DNA of 45,968 bases, from the NCBI GenBank assembly GCA_905215065.1, contig CAJMOF010000015.1:1-45968 (forward strand). The letters are read 5' to 3'. Source of the DNA: an uncultured bacterium. GTDB taxonomy: Bacteria > Actinomycetota > Coriobacteriia > Coriobacteriales > Coriobacteriaceae. Below are positions 1 through 8,027 of the stretch, piece after piece. The notes under the pieces are model-generated. The model was not told where the DNA came from, did not search any database, and worked only from the letters and a program-made list of their open reading frames with translations. Positions within the stretch are counted from its first letter, which is position 1. Each line of letters starts with the position of its first letter. A program made the translations under genes and the position numbers.

Positions 1-167
1 CAGAGCTCTTCCTCGAGCTTCTGTACCGTAAAGCGCATCTGGTGGGAGAGGCTGCTCTTGACCATGGCCGAGGCATAGCCGTTCGGCTTGTCCAGAAGAT
101 GCATGTGATTTGGTTTGACGACCAGATTGTGGAAGTTGCGCTCACTGCGCACGGAGAAATTGTCCAT
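1..167 (-). CDS. N-terminal part of an unrecognised protein (runs off the left edge)
   Basis: The complement strand opens with ATG at 167 after a good ribosome-binding site (GAAAGGAG, 6 bases upstream) and stays open for 55 codons to the window edge. The visible part starts MDNFSVRSERNFHNLVV and ends with a Glu-rich KLEEEL stretch. It has no signal peptide or membrane segment. I do not recognise the family. It is transcribed away from the purine-type cluster and separated from the next gene by about 370 bases, so it is probably the first gene of a leftward unit. Confidence that it is coding comes from the RBS and codon pattern only. Confidence 0.6.
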   Translation of the reverse strand, partial: MDNFSVRSERNFHNLVVKPNHMHLLDKPNGYASAMVKSSLSHQMRFTVQKLEEEL

Positions 168-315
168 ACGGACTCCTTTCATCGATGTTGGCAGGGCCAC
201 CGTGCCTCTTGGCCGGTTGGCGTCGGGATCGTGGAGCCAACTCTCTACCCCGACTCTGGATAAAACGTGCCCGCTCCTTGCAGGCACGGTGGAGTCTATC
301 AGCGCGCGCGGACAC

Positions 316-360
316 AAATCAAGCGCGCTTGCGAAATGACGCGCGGGCGGCGCTTGATTT
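316..360. repeat. 11-bp perfect inverted repeat, 23-base spacer
   Basis: AAATCAAGCGC (316-326) and GCGCTTGATTT (350-360) are exact reverse complements. The pair lies between the divergent genes at 167 and 535. It could be an operator or a transcript-end hairpin; there is no T-run on either side. A weaker hairpin (CGTGCC/GGCACG) lies at 266-288. Nothing else is evident in 168-315. Confidence 0.5.
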
Positions 361-385
361 CGCCGGCTGCTGTTAGGCTTAAATT

Positions 386-497
386 CGAAAAAATGTCGAA
401 ATATCCCATGTAAAAGTACGGAAAAGTGTCGTGTTACACACTTTAAAACCTCGAAAAAGTGTCGAAATGAGCACCTAGCAACCACGGAAAAGTGTAT
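386..497 (+). repeat. Four 13-bp direct repeats at an exact 33-bp period
   Basis: Units begin at 386, 419, 452 and 485: CGAAAAAATGTCG, CGGAAAAGTGTCG, CGAAAAAGTGTCG and CGGAAAAGTGTAT. The step is 33 bp each time, about three helical turns. Units 1 and 3 agree over 17 of 18 positions (385-402 against 451-468). Units 2 and 4 agree over 12 of 12 (418-429 against 484-495). The array may therefore be two copies of a 66-bp module. It ends just upstream of the ATPase gene, and the last unit overlaps a -10-like TATCCT at 495-500. An array of regulator-binding sites on one face of the helix is the simplest reading. Confidence 0.75.
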
Positions 498-534
498 CCT
501 AGTGCTAAAACAGCACGTAATAAGGGGTACGCTT

Positions 535-1857
535 ATGCTGCAGAGAAAAGCGAAAGCACAGTTTGAATCTTGGCTTGCCTCGTCGCCTAACAAGGCTCTT
601 TTGGTCAAGGGCGCCCGACAGGTGGGAAAGTCATATTTGGTCAACGTCTTTGCAAGCGAATCGTTCGAAAATGTCGTGACGTTCGACCTTATCGCCGACG
701 CGTCCGTGCGCGATTCGTTTTTGGCGGCAAAAAGCGCGGATGACCTGCTTATGCGCATGTCTATTGCTGCAACGCAGCCGATGGTTGCGAACAAGACCGT
801 TGTGGTTATCGACGAGGTGCAGCGATGCCCCAACGTGGTGACGTTTATCAAATATCTGGTCCAGCGCGGCGACTTTCGATACATCCTTACCGGATCGCTC
901 CTTGGCGTTGAGCTCGAGGGCATCGATTCCCTGCCGGTGGGGTATGTCGAGCAGGTCCAGATGTGCCCGCTCGACTTTGAGGAGTTTTGCTGGGCAAATG
1001 GCGTTGGTGCCAGCGTGTTTGACATGCTCAGAGACTGTCTAAAGGATGAGGGGGAGCTCCCCGGCTACCTGTATGACCGCTTGTTCGATCTGTTCCATCA
1101 GTATGTGGTGGTGGGAGGCATGCCCGACGCGGTCAATTCCTTCTTGGCGACGCGCAATGTCGACGAGGTTCGAAACATCCATCGCGATCTTCACGCCCTG
1201 TATCGCGATGACATCGCAAAGTACGCTCCGCCCGAGCTACGCTTGGTTATTCGCGATATCTATGATTTGATTCCCAGCGAGGCCGGCTCCAAAAACAAGC
1301 GATTCAAGCTGTCGTCGATTAACGGTGTCAAACGTTTTTCGCAGGTGACAGATCATTTTCTCTGGTTGTCGGAGGCGGGTGTCGCGCTTCCCGTGTATAA
1401 CGTAACGGCGCCCGTGGCACCCCTTTTATTGGGGGAGCAGCGAAATCTATTTAAGCTGTTTTACTTGGACACCGGAATGCTCATGTCGTCGTATTCCAAA
1501 AGGGTCGCCCAAGGCGTTTTTGATGGGGAGGCGGAAGACGCCTTTGGCATGAACATGGGGGCGGCGTTTGAGGGCTTCGTTGCCCAAGAGCTCAAAGCCC
1601 ACGGATTCAGATTGCGCTACTTTACGTCTAAAAAAGTCGGCGAGCTCGATTTTGTGGAGGAGACGCTCGATGGGGAGGTCCTTGCCATCGAGGTCAAGTC
1701 GGGCAAGAGCTTTAAGTCCCATGCGGCGCTCGACAACGCGCTCGCGACGAAGGGCTACGGAATCGATCGCGCCCTGGTACTTGCGGAATGTAATCTTCAC
1801 CGCGATGGTGACGTGCTGTATCTGCCCATCTTTATGGCAGGGCTTTTGGAGCCGTAA
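535..1857 (+). CDS. AAA ATPase with C-terminal DUF4143 domain
   Basis: The protein has 440 residues from the ATG at 535, which follows AAGGGG. A GTG at 502 in the same frame would add 11 residues but lies in a small hairpin (GTGCT/AGCAC) and lacks an RBS. The N-terminal part has a Walker A (GARQVGKSYL), a Walker B (TVVVIDEVQR) and a sensor-like ILTGS, typical of the AAA_14 group. The C-terminal DUF4143 half has FEGFVAQEL, then ELDFV and IEVKSGK, which resemble a PD-(D/E)XK nuclease fold. The family is widespread in gut bacteria, often as single genes, and its role is unknown. It stands alone here, behind the four-unit repeat at 386-497, with an A/T-richer codon choice than the metabolic genes to its right. 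Confidence 0.9.
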   Translation: MLQRKAKAQFESWLASSPNKALLVKGARQVGKSYLVNVFASESFENVVTFDLIADASVRDSFLAAKSADDLLMRMSIAATQPMVANKTVVVIDEVQRCPNVVTFIKYLVQRGDFRYILTGSLLGVELEGIDSLPVGYVEQVQMCPLDFEEFCWANGVGASVFDMLRDCLKDEGELPGYLYDRLFDLFHQYVVVGGMPDAVNSFLATRNVDEVRNIHRDLHALYRDDIAKYAPPELRLVIRDIYDLIPSEAGSKNKRFKLSSINGVKRFSQVTDHFLWLSEAGVALPVYNVTAPVAPLLLGEQRNLFKLFYLDTGMLMSSYSKRVAQGVFDGEAEDAFGMNMGAAFEGFVAQELKAHGFRLRYFTSKKVGELDFVEETLDGEVLAIEVKSGKSFKSHAALDNALATKGYGIDRALVLAECNLHRDGDVLYLPIFMAGLLEP

Positions 1858-1894
1858 CATGCCGCCGGCTCTTCCGGCCCTCCCTTAACCCTCG

Positions 1895-2881
1895 CTACTC
1901 ATCGTCTCCGTCGTTGGGGTCGCCCTTGAGGGTGTTGATGTCCAGATACTTGTTATCGTCCTCTTTTTGCTGGGTCTCCGACTCCGCTTGGGTGGGGCCG
2001 GAGAACAGACGGAATCCCTCAAACGCAATGACGCCGAGCAGGGCAATGACAATGGCGATAAAGGCAACCTTGACTGCCTGCGGAAATTCCGAGAAACGCA
2101 GCGCCTTTTCCTCGGCGTAATAATCGGCGAAGCGCTCTTCGCCCGTGCTTTTGGTATACGCCGGCGCGGACGCGGCCTCCGGGTCATATTCCGGTGCAGG
2201 CGTGGCAGCGTACGGATCGTTGAGATAATCGCTCGATGCGGTGCCATAATCCTCGGTCTCGATGCGATCGGTGCCAGCATAGCCATCGGAATAATAGGAA
2301 TATGCCGCACCGCCCTCATAGTCCGCGGCGCTCGTGTTGGCGGCAAAAAGCGGGTTAACTGGAACGTCGAGCGCCGGCATGCCGGTAGAGGTCTCATCCA
2401 GATCGGCTGCAGCCCAAGAATCGTAGGCAACCTGATGGGCAACGGGCTCATCGAGCCTTGTGACCGGAGACTTGCGTGCCGCAGGAACGGGCAACTGCTG
2501 GGCGCTGTACATAACGGTGCTGTCGGCCGATTTGCTCCGCGTCGCCGCAGCGAGAAATGCCGCCGTCTCGGACGGGTCGCTTGCGGGGCGGGGAGCGGGC
2601 GCGGGCGCCGAAATGGGTGCGGGCGTAGATGCGGGCGTCGAAACAGGCGGCTGCGCAGGAGTCGGCGCAGATGCGGGCTTAGGCGCAAGTGCGGGATTGG
2701 GGCTTGACGGGCGAGCCCCGCCGCCCATGAGTTCGTCGGCGGTCCACGGGCGATCATCCATCACGTCGTCAAGGCTCAGCGAAAACAGGTCGTCTTCACC
2801 CTCATCGAACATGCGGTGCACATGTCCACCAATTGCTGGAATCAATCCGCGACCGGTGCATGATGCCTTGCTCAACGCCAT
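1895..2881 (-). CDS. Pro/Ala-rich single-span membrane protein of unknown function
   Basis: It has 328 residues from the ATG at 2881, behind AAAGGGTGG. An upstream in-frame start would add 32 residues without an RBS. The N-terminal part is short and acidic (LFSLSLDDVMDD). A long Pro/Ala/Ser linker follows (about residues 55-105), then a Tyr/Asp-rich stretch, one clear membrane helix near residue 280 (VAFIAIVIALLGVIAF), and a short acidic C-terminus. There is no signal peptide, so most of the chain is probably cytoplasmic with a tail anchor. I do not recognise a domain. It lies downstream of the YheO-type regulator on the same strand, 123 bases away, with its own candidate -10. Disordered linkers of this kind occur in actinobacterial envelope or signalling proteins, but no function can be assigned. 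Confidence 0.75.
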   Translation of the reverse strand: MALSKASCTGRGLIPAIGGHVHRMFDEGEDDLFSLSLDDVMDDRPWTADELMGGGARPSSPNPALAPKPASAPTPAQPPVSTPASTPAPISAPAPAPRPASDPSETAAFLAAATRSKSADSTVMYSAQQLPVPAARKSPVTRLDEPVAHQVAYDSWAAADLDETSTGMPALDVPVNPLFAANTSAADYEGGAAYSYYSDGYAGTDRIETEDYGTASSDYLNDPYAATPAPEYDPEAASAPAYTKSTGEERFADYYAEEKALRFSEFPQAVKVAFIAIVIALLGVIAFEGFRLFSGPTQAESETQQKEDDNKYLDINTLKGDPNDGDDE

Positions 2882-2915
2882 TCTGTTCCACCCTTTCGAA
2901 ATACTAATGACATCG

Positions 2916-2921
2916 ATTATA
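2916..2921 (-). promoter_or_regulatory. Candidate -10 box for the membrane-protein gene
   Basis: On the complement strand a perfect TATAAT lies 35 bases upstream of the ATG at 2881. No convincing -35 sits 16-18 bases further upstream, so this is only a candidate. Confidence 0.35.
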
Positions 2922-3004
2922 TGGAACTTCCCAAGCGGCTCGGTCTTGGATTCATGCTTTCCAGAACTCGCGCCCAAAAGGGGAGGGGCAATCCAGGCGA
3001 GTGC

Positions 3005-3658
3005 CTACTTGTCGTCGGCCGCCGCCTTGGCCTCATTGAGGTAGCTATAGAAGCTGTACTTGGAGATGCCAAAGAACTCGCAGGCGCGCTCGCTCGACTT
3101 GGAAATGAGGAAGGCGCCGCGACGGTCGAGGTAGCCAATGGCGCGAATGCGCTCATCTTTGGTCATGAGCGCCGCGGGCTTGCCCACAAACTGCTCGCAC
3201 TCGTGCAGCAGGTCCTCGAGCAGGTCGCCGATGTTCTTGGTAATGGGCTCGGGCTCGGTGTAGCCCGTGCCGCCGGTGCCGGTAAAGGCGTCGAGCGAAC
3301 GCTCAAAAGCCTTCATAAGCGTAATGTCAAAGTTGATGCCCAAAATGCCGACGGGCTTGCCTTCGTCGTTGCGGATAAAGATGGTCGAGGACTTGAGCAG
3401 CTTGCCATCGGTGGTTTTAGTGAGGTACGGCTCGCGGTCGTGTACGTCGGTGGTGCCCTCGTGCATGGACTCAAACACGATATGGCTGGGGCCGTCACCC
3501 AGTTTGCGCCCGCTGACGTGGCCATTTTCGATCACTACGATGGAGTGGTCCACGTCCTCGGTCTCCAGATCGTGGACGACGACTTCGCAGTTGGGGCCAA
3601 ATTGGAGCGCCAGACCGTGTGCAAGGCGCTTGTAAAACTCAATCTGTGCGGGGGTCAT
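3005..3658 (-). CDS. YheO-type PAS/helix-turn-helix transcriptional regulator
   Basis: It has 217 residues from the ATG at 3658, directly behind AGGAAGG; an upstream in-frame ATG would add 10 residues without an RBS. The N-terminal YheO/PAS-like domain (about residues 1-115) has VVVHDLE and GKPVGILGINFDIT. The C-terminal part (about 160-215) is the HTH_22-type DNA-binding domain, with SSERACEFFGISKYSFYSYL as the helix-turn-helix. Relatives such as DauR sense small amino-acid-derived ligands and control nearby catabolic genes. It is divergent from dpaL with a 276-base gap, and so is the obvious local regulator of the purine-type cluster. Whether it represses or activates, and its ligand, are not visible. 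Confidence 0.85.
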   Translation of the reverse strand: MTPAQIEFYKRLAHGLALQFGPNCEVVVHDLETEDVDHSIVVIENGHVSGRKLGDGPSHIVFESMHEGTTDVHDREPYLTKTTDGKLLKSSTIFIRNDEGKPVGILGINFDITLMKAFERSLDAFTGTGGTGYTEPEPITKNIGDLLEDLLHECEQFVGKPAALMTKDERIRAIGYLDRRGAFLISKSSERACEFFGISKYSFYSYLNEAKAAADDK

Positions 3659-3786
3659 GGGTGCCTTCCTAAAAATTAGTTTGGGCACACTTTGCCATAA
3701 ACCACACTTGTTCGCAAATAACGAAAGCGTTGCTGCGTTATGTGACCGTTCGGCGGCGAAAAGGTACCGATTGCGGCAACAAACAA

Positions 3787-3834
3787 TTTGTTAGGTTATC
3801 CAATCAAAAAGTGTGATAGAACATTGCTAACAAA
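3787..3834. promoter_or_regulatory. Inverted repeat in the regulator/dpaL intergenic region
   Basis: TTTGTTAG (3787-3794) and CTAACAAA (3827-3834) are exact reverse complements 32 bases apart, in the A/T-rich part of the divergent control region. The right arm is part of TTGCTAACAAA and so shares TTGCTA with the palindrome at 9098. It is a likely operator for the adjacent regulator. Promoter boxes here are not clear enough to call. Confidence 0.45.
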
Positions 3835-3934
3835 CTTTTTGTTTGGCATCCACATAAAAGTTCAGCCGGTGAATGGGATCGGGCTGAAACGCGTATGCGG
3901 GGGCCGGCAAGAGAGGACTTAAGGAGTTCACCGT

Positions 3935-5149
3935 ATGGCCGATAAGATCCAGTGGGCGGGCAACACGATGCCCAAGAGCGATGACAAGCACTTGGGAATC
4001 ATGAGCCTCGACCACGTGAAGAAGGCCCGCGCCTTCCACCAGTCGTTCCCTCAGTACACCGTTACTCCGCTTGCCCGCCTGGACGGCCAGGCCGCGCGCC
4101 TGGGCCTGTCCAACCTGTGCGTTAAGGACGAAAGCTATCGCTTTGGCCTCAACGCCTTTAAGGTCCTGGGCGGCTCGTTTGCCATGGCCAACTATATTGC
4201 CGACGAGACCGGCAAGGACGTTGCCGACTGCACCTTCGATTACCTGACCTCCGATCAGCTGGCCGAGGACTTTGGCCGGGCTACCTTCTTTACCGCCACC
4301 GACGGCAACCATGGCCGCGGCGTGGCATGGGCTGCCAACAAGCTGGGCCAGAAGGCCGTCGTGCACATGCCCAAGGGTTCCACCAAGCCCCGCTTCGATA
4401 ACATTGCCGCCGAGGGCGCCACGGTGACCATCGAAGAGGTCAACTACGACGAGTGCGTGCGCATGGCCGCCGCCGAGGCCGATGCCTGCGAGCGCGGCGT
4501 CATCGTTCAGGACACCGCCTGGGAGGGCTACGAGAAGATCCCGTCCTGGATCATGGAGGGCTACGGCACCATGGCTTCCGAGGCTGCCGAGCAGCTGCGC
4601 GAGATGGCCATCAACCGCCCGACGCACGTGTTTGTCCAGGCTGGCGTGGGTTCGCTCGCCGGCGCCGTGGTGGGCTACTTCACCAACCTGTATCCCGATA
4701 ACCCGCCCACCTTCGTCGTGGTCGAGTGCGCGCCTGCCGCCTGCCTGTACAAGGGCGCTGCCGCCGGCGACGGCGACCCGCGCATCGTGGACGGCGACAT
4801 GCCCTCCATCATGGCCGGCCTGTGCTGCGGCGAGCCCAACATCTTGGGCTGGGATATCCTGCGCAACCACACCACCGCCTTCGTGTCCTGCCCCGACTGG
4901 GTCACCGCTCGCGGCATGCGCACCCTGGGCGCTCCCGAGAAGGGCGACCCGCGCGTCATCTCCGGCGAGTCCGGCGCAGTGACCACCGGTCTGGTCGAGA
5001 CCCTCATGCTCGACCCCGAGTACGCCGAGCTCAAGGAGCTCATCGGCCTGGACAAGACGAGCTCCGTGCTCTGCTTCTCCACCGAGGGCGACACCGATCC
5101 CGACCAGTATCGCCGCATTGTTTGGGAAGGCGAATATCCCACTTGCTAA
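3935..5149 (+). CDS. dpaL: Diaminopropionate ammonia-lyase
   Basis: It has 404 residues, close to E. coli YgeX (398), behind AAGGAG. This is a cytoplasmic PLP enzyme that splits 2,3-diaminopropionate into pyruvate and two ammonia. The PLP lysine is K76 in FGLNAFKVLGG. The fold type II motif ATDGNHGRGVAW and the glycine-rich QAGVGSLAGAVVG loop are present. It is the first gene of the rightward catabolic run, divergent from the YheO-type regulator. In this context the diaminopropionate is probably a product of purine-ring breakdown rather than a free amino acid. The family call is firm; the pathway placement is by neighbourhood. Confidence 0.93.
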   Translation: MADKIQWAGNTMPKSDDKHLGIMSLDHVKKARAFHQSFPQYTVTPLARLDGQAARLGLSNLCVKDESYRFGLNAFKVLGGSFAMANYIADETGKDVADCTFDYLTSDQLAEDFGRATFFTATDGNHGRGVAWAANKLGQKAVVHMPKGSTKPRFDNIAAEGATVTIEEVNYDECVRMAAAEADACERGVIVQDTAWEGYEKIPSWIMEGYGTMASEAAEQLREMAINRPTHVFVQAGVGSLAGAVVGYFTNLYPDNPPTFVVVECAPAACLYKGAAAGDGDPRIVDGDMPSIMAGLCCGEPNILGWDILRNHTTAFVSCPDWVTARGMRTLGAPEKGDPRVISGESGAVTTGLVETLMLDPEYAELKELIGLDKTSSVLCFSTEGDTDPDQYRRIVWEGEYPTC

Positions 5150-5223
5150 TCGTTAGGGCGGAGTCAATAGGTATCGCTCCGCCACCTCACAGGTAGATTC
5201 CTTCGTTTGAAAGGTTATGAACA

Positions 5224-6609
5224 ATGACTAAAGAACTCGATTTCGACGCTATCAAGGCTGCTGCTGAGTCTCATCGTGCTGATATGACGCGTTTTCTTCG
5301 CGCAATGATTAGCCACCCCTCTGAGTCCTGCGAGGAGGGCGAGGTTGTCGCTTGCATCAAGGCCGAGATGGAGAGCCTTGGCTATGACGAGGTCAAGGTC
5401 GATGGCTTGGGTAACGTCATGGGCTTTATGGGCGAGGGCGACAAGATCATCGCCATCGACTCCCATATCGACACCGTCGGCATCGGCAACATCGAGAACT
5501 GGGATGCCGATCCCTATGAGGGCTACGAGACCGACGAGATCATCTACGGCCGCGGCGGCTCTGACCAGGAGGGCGGCATGGCTTCTGCTACCTATGCTGC
5601 CAAGATGATGAAGGACATGGGCCTCATCCCCGAGGGCTACAAGATCATGGTCGTCGGCACCGTCCAGGAAGAGGACTGCGACGGCATGTGCTGGCAGTAC
5701 ATCTACAACAAGGACGGCATTAAGCCCGAGTTCGTCATTTCCACCGAGCCCACCGACGGCGGCATCTATCGCGGTCACCGCGGCCGCATGGAGATCCGCG
5801 TCGACGTTCACGGCACCTCCTGCCACGGCTCCGCTCCCGACCGCGGCGACAACGCCATCTACAAGATGGCCGACATCATCGCCGACGTCCGCGCCCTCAA
5901 CAACAACGGCTGTGACGAGTCGACCGACATCAAGGGCCTCGTCAAGATGCTCGACCCCAAGTACAACCCCGAGCACTTCGAGGACGCCCGCTTCCTGGGC
6001 CGCGGCACCTGCACCGTCAGCCAGATCTTCTACACCAGCCCCAGCCGCTGCGCTGTCGCTGACTCCTGCGCCATCTCCATCGACCGTCGCATGACCGCCG
6101 GTGAGACCTGGGAGTCCTGCCTGGACGAGATCCGTAACCTGCCGGCCGCCAAGAAGTACGGCGACGACGTGAAGGTCTCCATGTACATGTACGATCGTCC
6201 GTCCTGGACCGGCGAGGTCTACGAGACCGAGGCTTACTTCCCCACGTGGATCAACAAGGAGACCGCTCCGCACGTCAAGGCCCTCGTCGACGCCCACAAG
6301 GCCATGTTCGGTGACGAGCGCATCGGCTGCGAGCCCAGCATGGACAAGCGCACCGGTCGCCCGCTGTGCGACAAGTGGACCTTCTCCACGAACTGCGTTT
6401 CCATCCAGGGCCGCTACGGCATCCCCTGCGTTGGCTTTGGCCCGGGTGCCGAGTCTCAGGCTCACGCTCCCAACGAGGTCACCTACAAGGACGACCTGGT
6501 CACCGCTGCCGCCATGTACGTGGCTGCCCTGAACCTCTACGATCCGAGCCAGGCCGATGGCGACGCCACCGTGTTCCGCGCCGGTCTGACCAACAACAAG
6601 ATCGATTAG
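5224..6609 (+). CDS. ygeY: YgeY family M20 metallohydrolase
   Basis: It has 461 residues, behind GAAAGG, 74 bases after dpaL. This is an M20/ArgE-DapE type di-zinc hydrolase. Metal-binding features are SHIDTVG, GRGGSDQEGG and the catalytic pair in VQEEDCDG. The dimerisation insert starts near HRGRMEIRVDVHG. A final metal-binding His lies in SQAHAPNE. The length is greater than the roughly 400 residues I expect for E. coli YgeY. Members sit next to ygeX and ygeW in many anaerobes and are taken to cleave an amide or ureido bond that releases diaminopropionate-type products. The exact substrate cannot be read from sequence. Confidence 0.9.
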   Translation: MTKELDFDAIKAAAESHRADMTRFLRAMISHPSESCEEGEVVACIKAEMESLGYDEVKVDGLGNVMGFMGEGDKIIAIDSHIDTVGIGNIENWDADPYEGYETDEIIYGRGGSDQEGGMASATYAAKMMKDMGLIPEGYKIMVVGTVQEEDCDGMCWQYIYNKDGIKPEFVISTEPTDGGIYRGHRGRMEIRVDVHGTSCHGSAPDRGDNAIYKMADIIADVRALNNNGCDESTDIKGLVKMLDPKYNPEHFEDARFLGRGTCTVSQIFYTSPSRCAVADSCAISIDRRMTAGETWESCLDEIRNLPAAKKYGDDVKVSMYMYDRPSWTGEVYETEAYFPTWINKETAPHVKALVDAHKAMFGDERIGCEPSMDKRTGRPLCDKWTFSTNCVSIQGRYGIPCVGFGPGAESQAHAPNEVTYKDDLVTAAAMYVAALNLYDPSQADGDATVFRAGLTNNKID

Positions 6610-6631
6610 TCCCATTCCTCGATCTTGTTGA

Positions 6632-6656
6632 GCCGGGGACAGCTCGTGTCCCCGGC
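6632..6656. repeat. GGGGACA hairpin after ygeY
   Basis: GCCGGGGACA (6632-6641) and TGTCCCCGGC (6647-6656) form a perfect 10-bp stem with a 5-base loop, 23 bases after the ygeY stop. There is no T-run. It carries the GGGGACA core seen in the repeats at 34231, 34342 and 37379. Confidence 0.6.
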
Positions 6657-6810
6657 ACCCCCTGTTGACTTGGGGCCCGCGGTCGTTATCTCCCATGCTT
6701 CCTCAACGGTAGCGGGTCCTCGTCATAGTGCTCTGCATGTTCTAGCCACACGCGCATGCCGGAGCACATCTACTCATTGCAATCGTTACATCTTTGGAAA
6801 GGATATTTAC

Positions 6811-8013
6811 ATGGACGCCAAGTTTACCGAGCTCGTCGAGCAGCTGAACGGCCTCGATTTTAAGGGCATGTACGGCAGCGACTTCCTGCACACCTGGGAT
6901 AAGACCACCGATGAGCTCAAGGCGCTCTACATCGTCGCCGACGCCCTGCGCGAGCTGCGCGAGAACAACGTCTCGTCCAAGATCTTCGATTCGGGTCTGG
7001 CCGTCTCCCTGTTCCGTGACAACTCCACCCGTACGCGCTTCTCCTTCTCTAAGGCAGCCAACCTGCTCGGTCTTGAGCTGCAGGACCTGGACGAGAAGAA
7101 GTCCCAGATCGCTCACGGCGAGACCGTCCGCGAGACCGCTACCATGATCTCCTTCATGGCCGACGTCATCGGCATCCGCGATGACATGTACATCGGCAAG
7201 GGCGACGCCTACATGGCTGAGGTCTCCGAGTCCGTGCAGCAGGCCTACGAGGACGGCGTTCTGGATCACCGTCCCACGCTCATCTCCCTGCAGTCCGACT
7301 CCGATCACCCCACGCAGTCCTCTGCCGACATGCTCTACCTCATCAACGAGTTCGGCGGTCTCGAGAACCTCAAGGGCAAGAAGGTTGCTGTCACCTGGGC
7401 CTACTCGCCCTCTTACGGCAAGCCGCTGTCCTGCCCGCAGTCGCTGATCAGCCTGCTGCCCCGCTTTGGCATGGACGTCACCCTGGCCCACCCCGAGGGC
7501 TATGACCTCATGCCCGAGGTCGTCGAGCGCGCTAAGGGCTACGCCGCCGAGTCCGGCACCACCTTTAAGCAGGTCAACACCATGGCCGAGGCCTTCGAGG
7601 GCGCCGACATCGTGATCCCCAAGAGCTGGGCTCCGTTTGCCGCCATGGAGAAGCGCACCAACCTGTACGCCGAGGGCGACGACGCCGGCATCGCTGCGCT
7701 CGAGAAGGAGCTGCTCGCTCAGAACGCTACGCATCAGGATTGGTGCTCCACGACCGAGCTCATGGAGAAGACCGCCAACGGCCAGGACACCATCTTTATG
7801 CATCCGCTGCCCGCCGACATCTCCGGTGTCTCCTGCGAGCACGGCGAGGTCAACGCCGACGTCTTCGACATGCACCGTGTGGGCATGTACAAGGAGGCCA
7901 GCTACAAGCCGTACGCCATCGCAGCCATGATGTTCCTGCAGAAGGTTGCCGATCCCGCCGCTACCCTCAAGGCCCTCGACGAGCGCAACACCGCCCGTTG
8001 GTTCCAGGCCTAA
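6811..8013 (+). CDS. ygeW: Knotted carbamoyltransferase YgeW
   Basis: It has 400 residues from the ATG at 6811, preceded by GGAAAGGA. The longer open frame upstream crosses the intergenic hairpin and is not coding. The carbamoyl-phosphate loop is FRDNSTRTRFSF and the second signature is FMHPLPADISGV, both of the aspartate/ornithine carbamoyltransferase superfamily. Family members are trimers with a knotted fold, and the natural acceptor is not ornithine or aspartate. Carbamate kinase follows 14 bases downstream. The pair therefore probably runs catabolically: YgeW phosphorolyses a ureido compound to carbamoyl phosphate, which the kinase uses to make ATP. Confidence 0.92.
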   Translation: MDAKFTELVEQLNGLDFKGMYGSDFLHTWDKTTDELKALYIVADALRELRENNVSSKIFDSGLAVSLFRDNSTRTRFSFSKAANLLGLELQDLDEKKSQIAHGETVRETATMISFMADVIGIRDDMYIGKGDAYMAEVSESVQQAYEDGVLDHRPTLISLQSDSDHPTQSSADMLYLINEFGGLENLKGKKVAVTWAYSPSYGKPLSCPQSLISLLPRFGMDVTLAHPEGYDLMPEVVERAKGYAAESGTTFKQVNTMAEAFEGADIVIPKSWAPFAAMEKRTNLYAEGDDAGIAALEKELLAQNATHQDWCSTTELMEKTANGQDTIFMHPLPADISGVSCEHGEVNADVFDMHRVGMYKEASYKPYAIAAMMFLQKVADPAATLKALDERNTARWFQA

Positions 8014-8027
8014 AGCCGGGCTGAGAA

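Noticed and set aside
386..497. CRISPR array
   Set aside because: The repeat unit is only 13 bp, the 20-base spacers are partly alike (units 1 and 3 extend to 18 bp), and no cas gene is present. A regulatory array fits better.
1967..2707. Plus-strand frame opposite the membrane-protein gene
   Set aside because: The Arg/Gly-rich translation is typical of an antisense shadow; the minus-strand gene has an RBS and a membrane helix.
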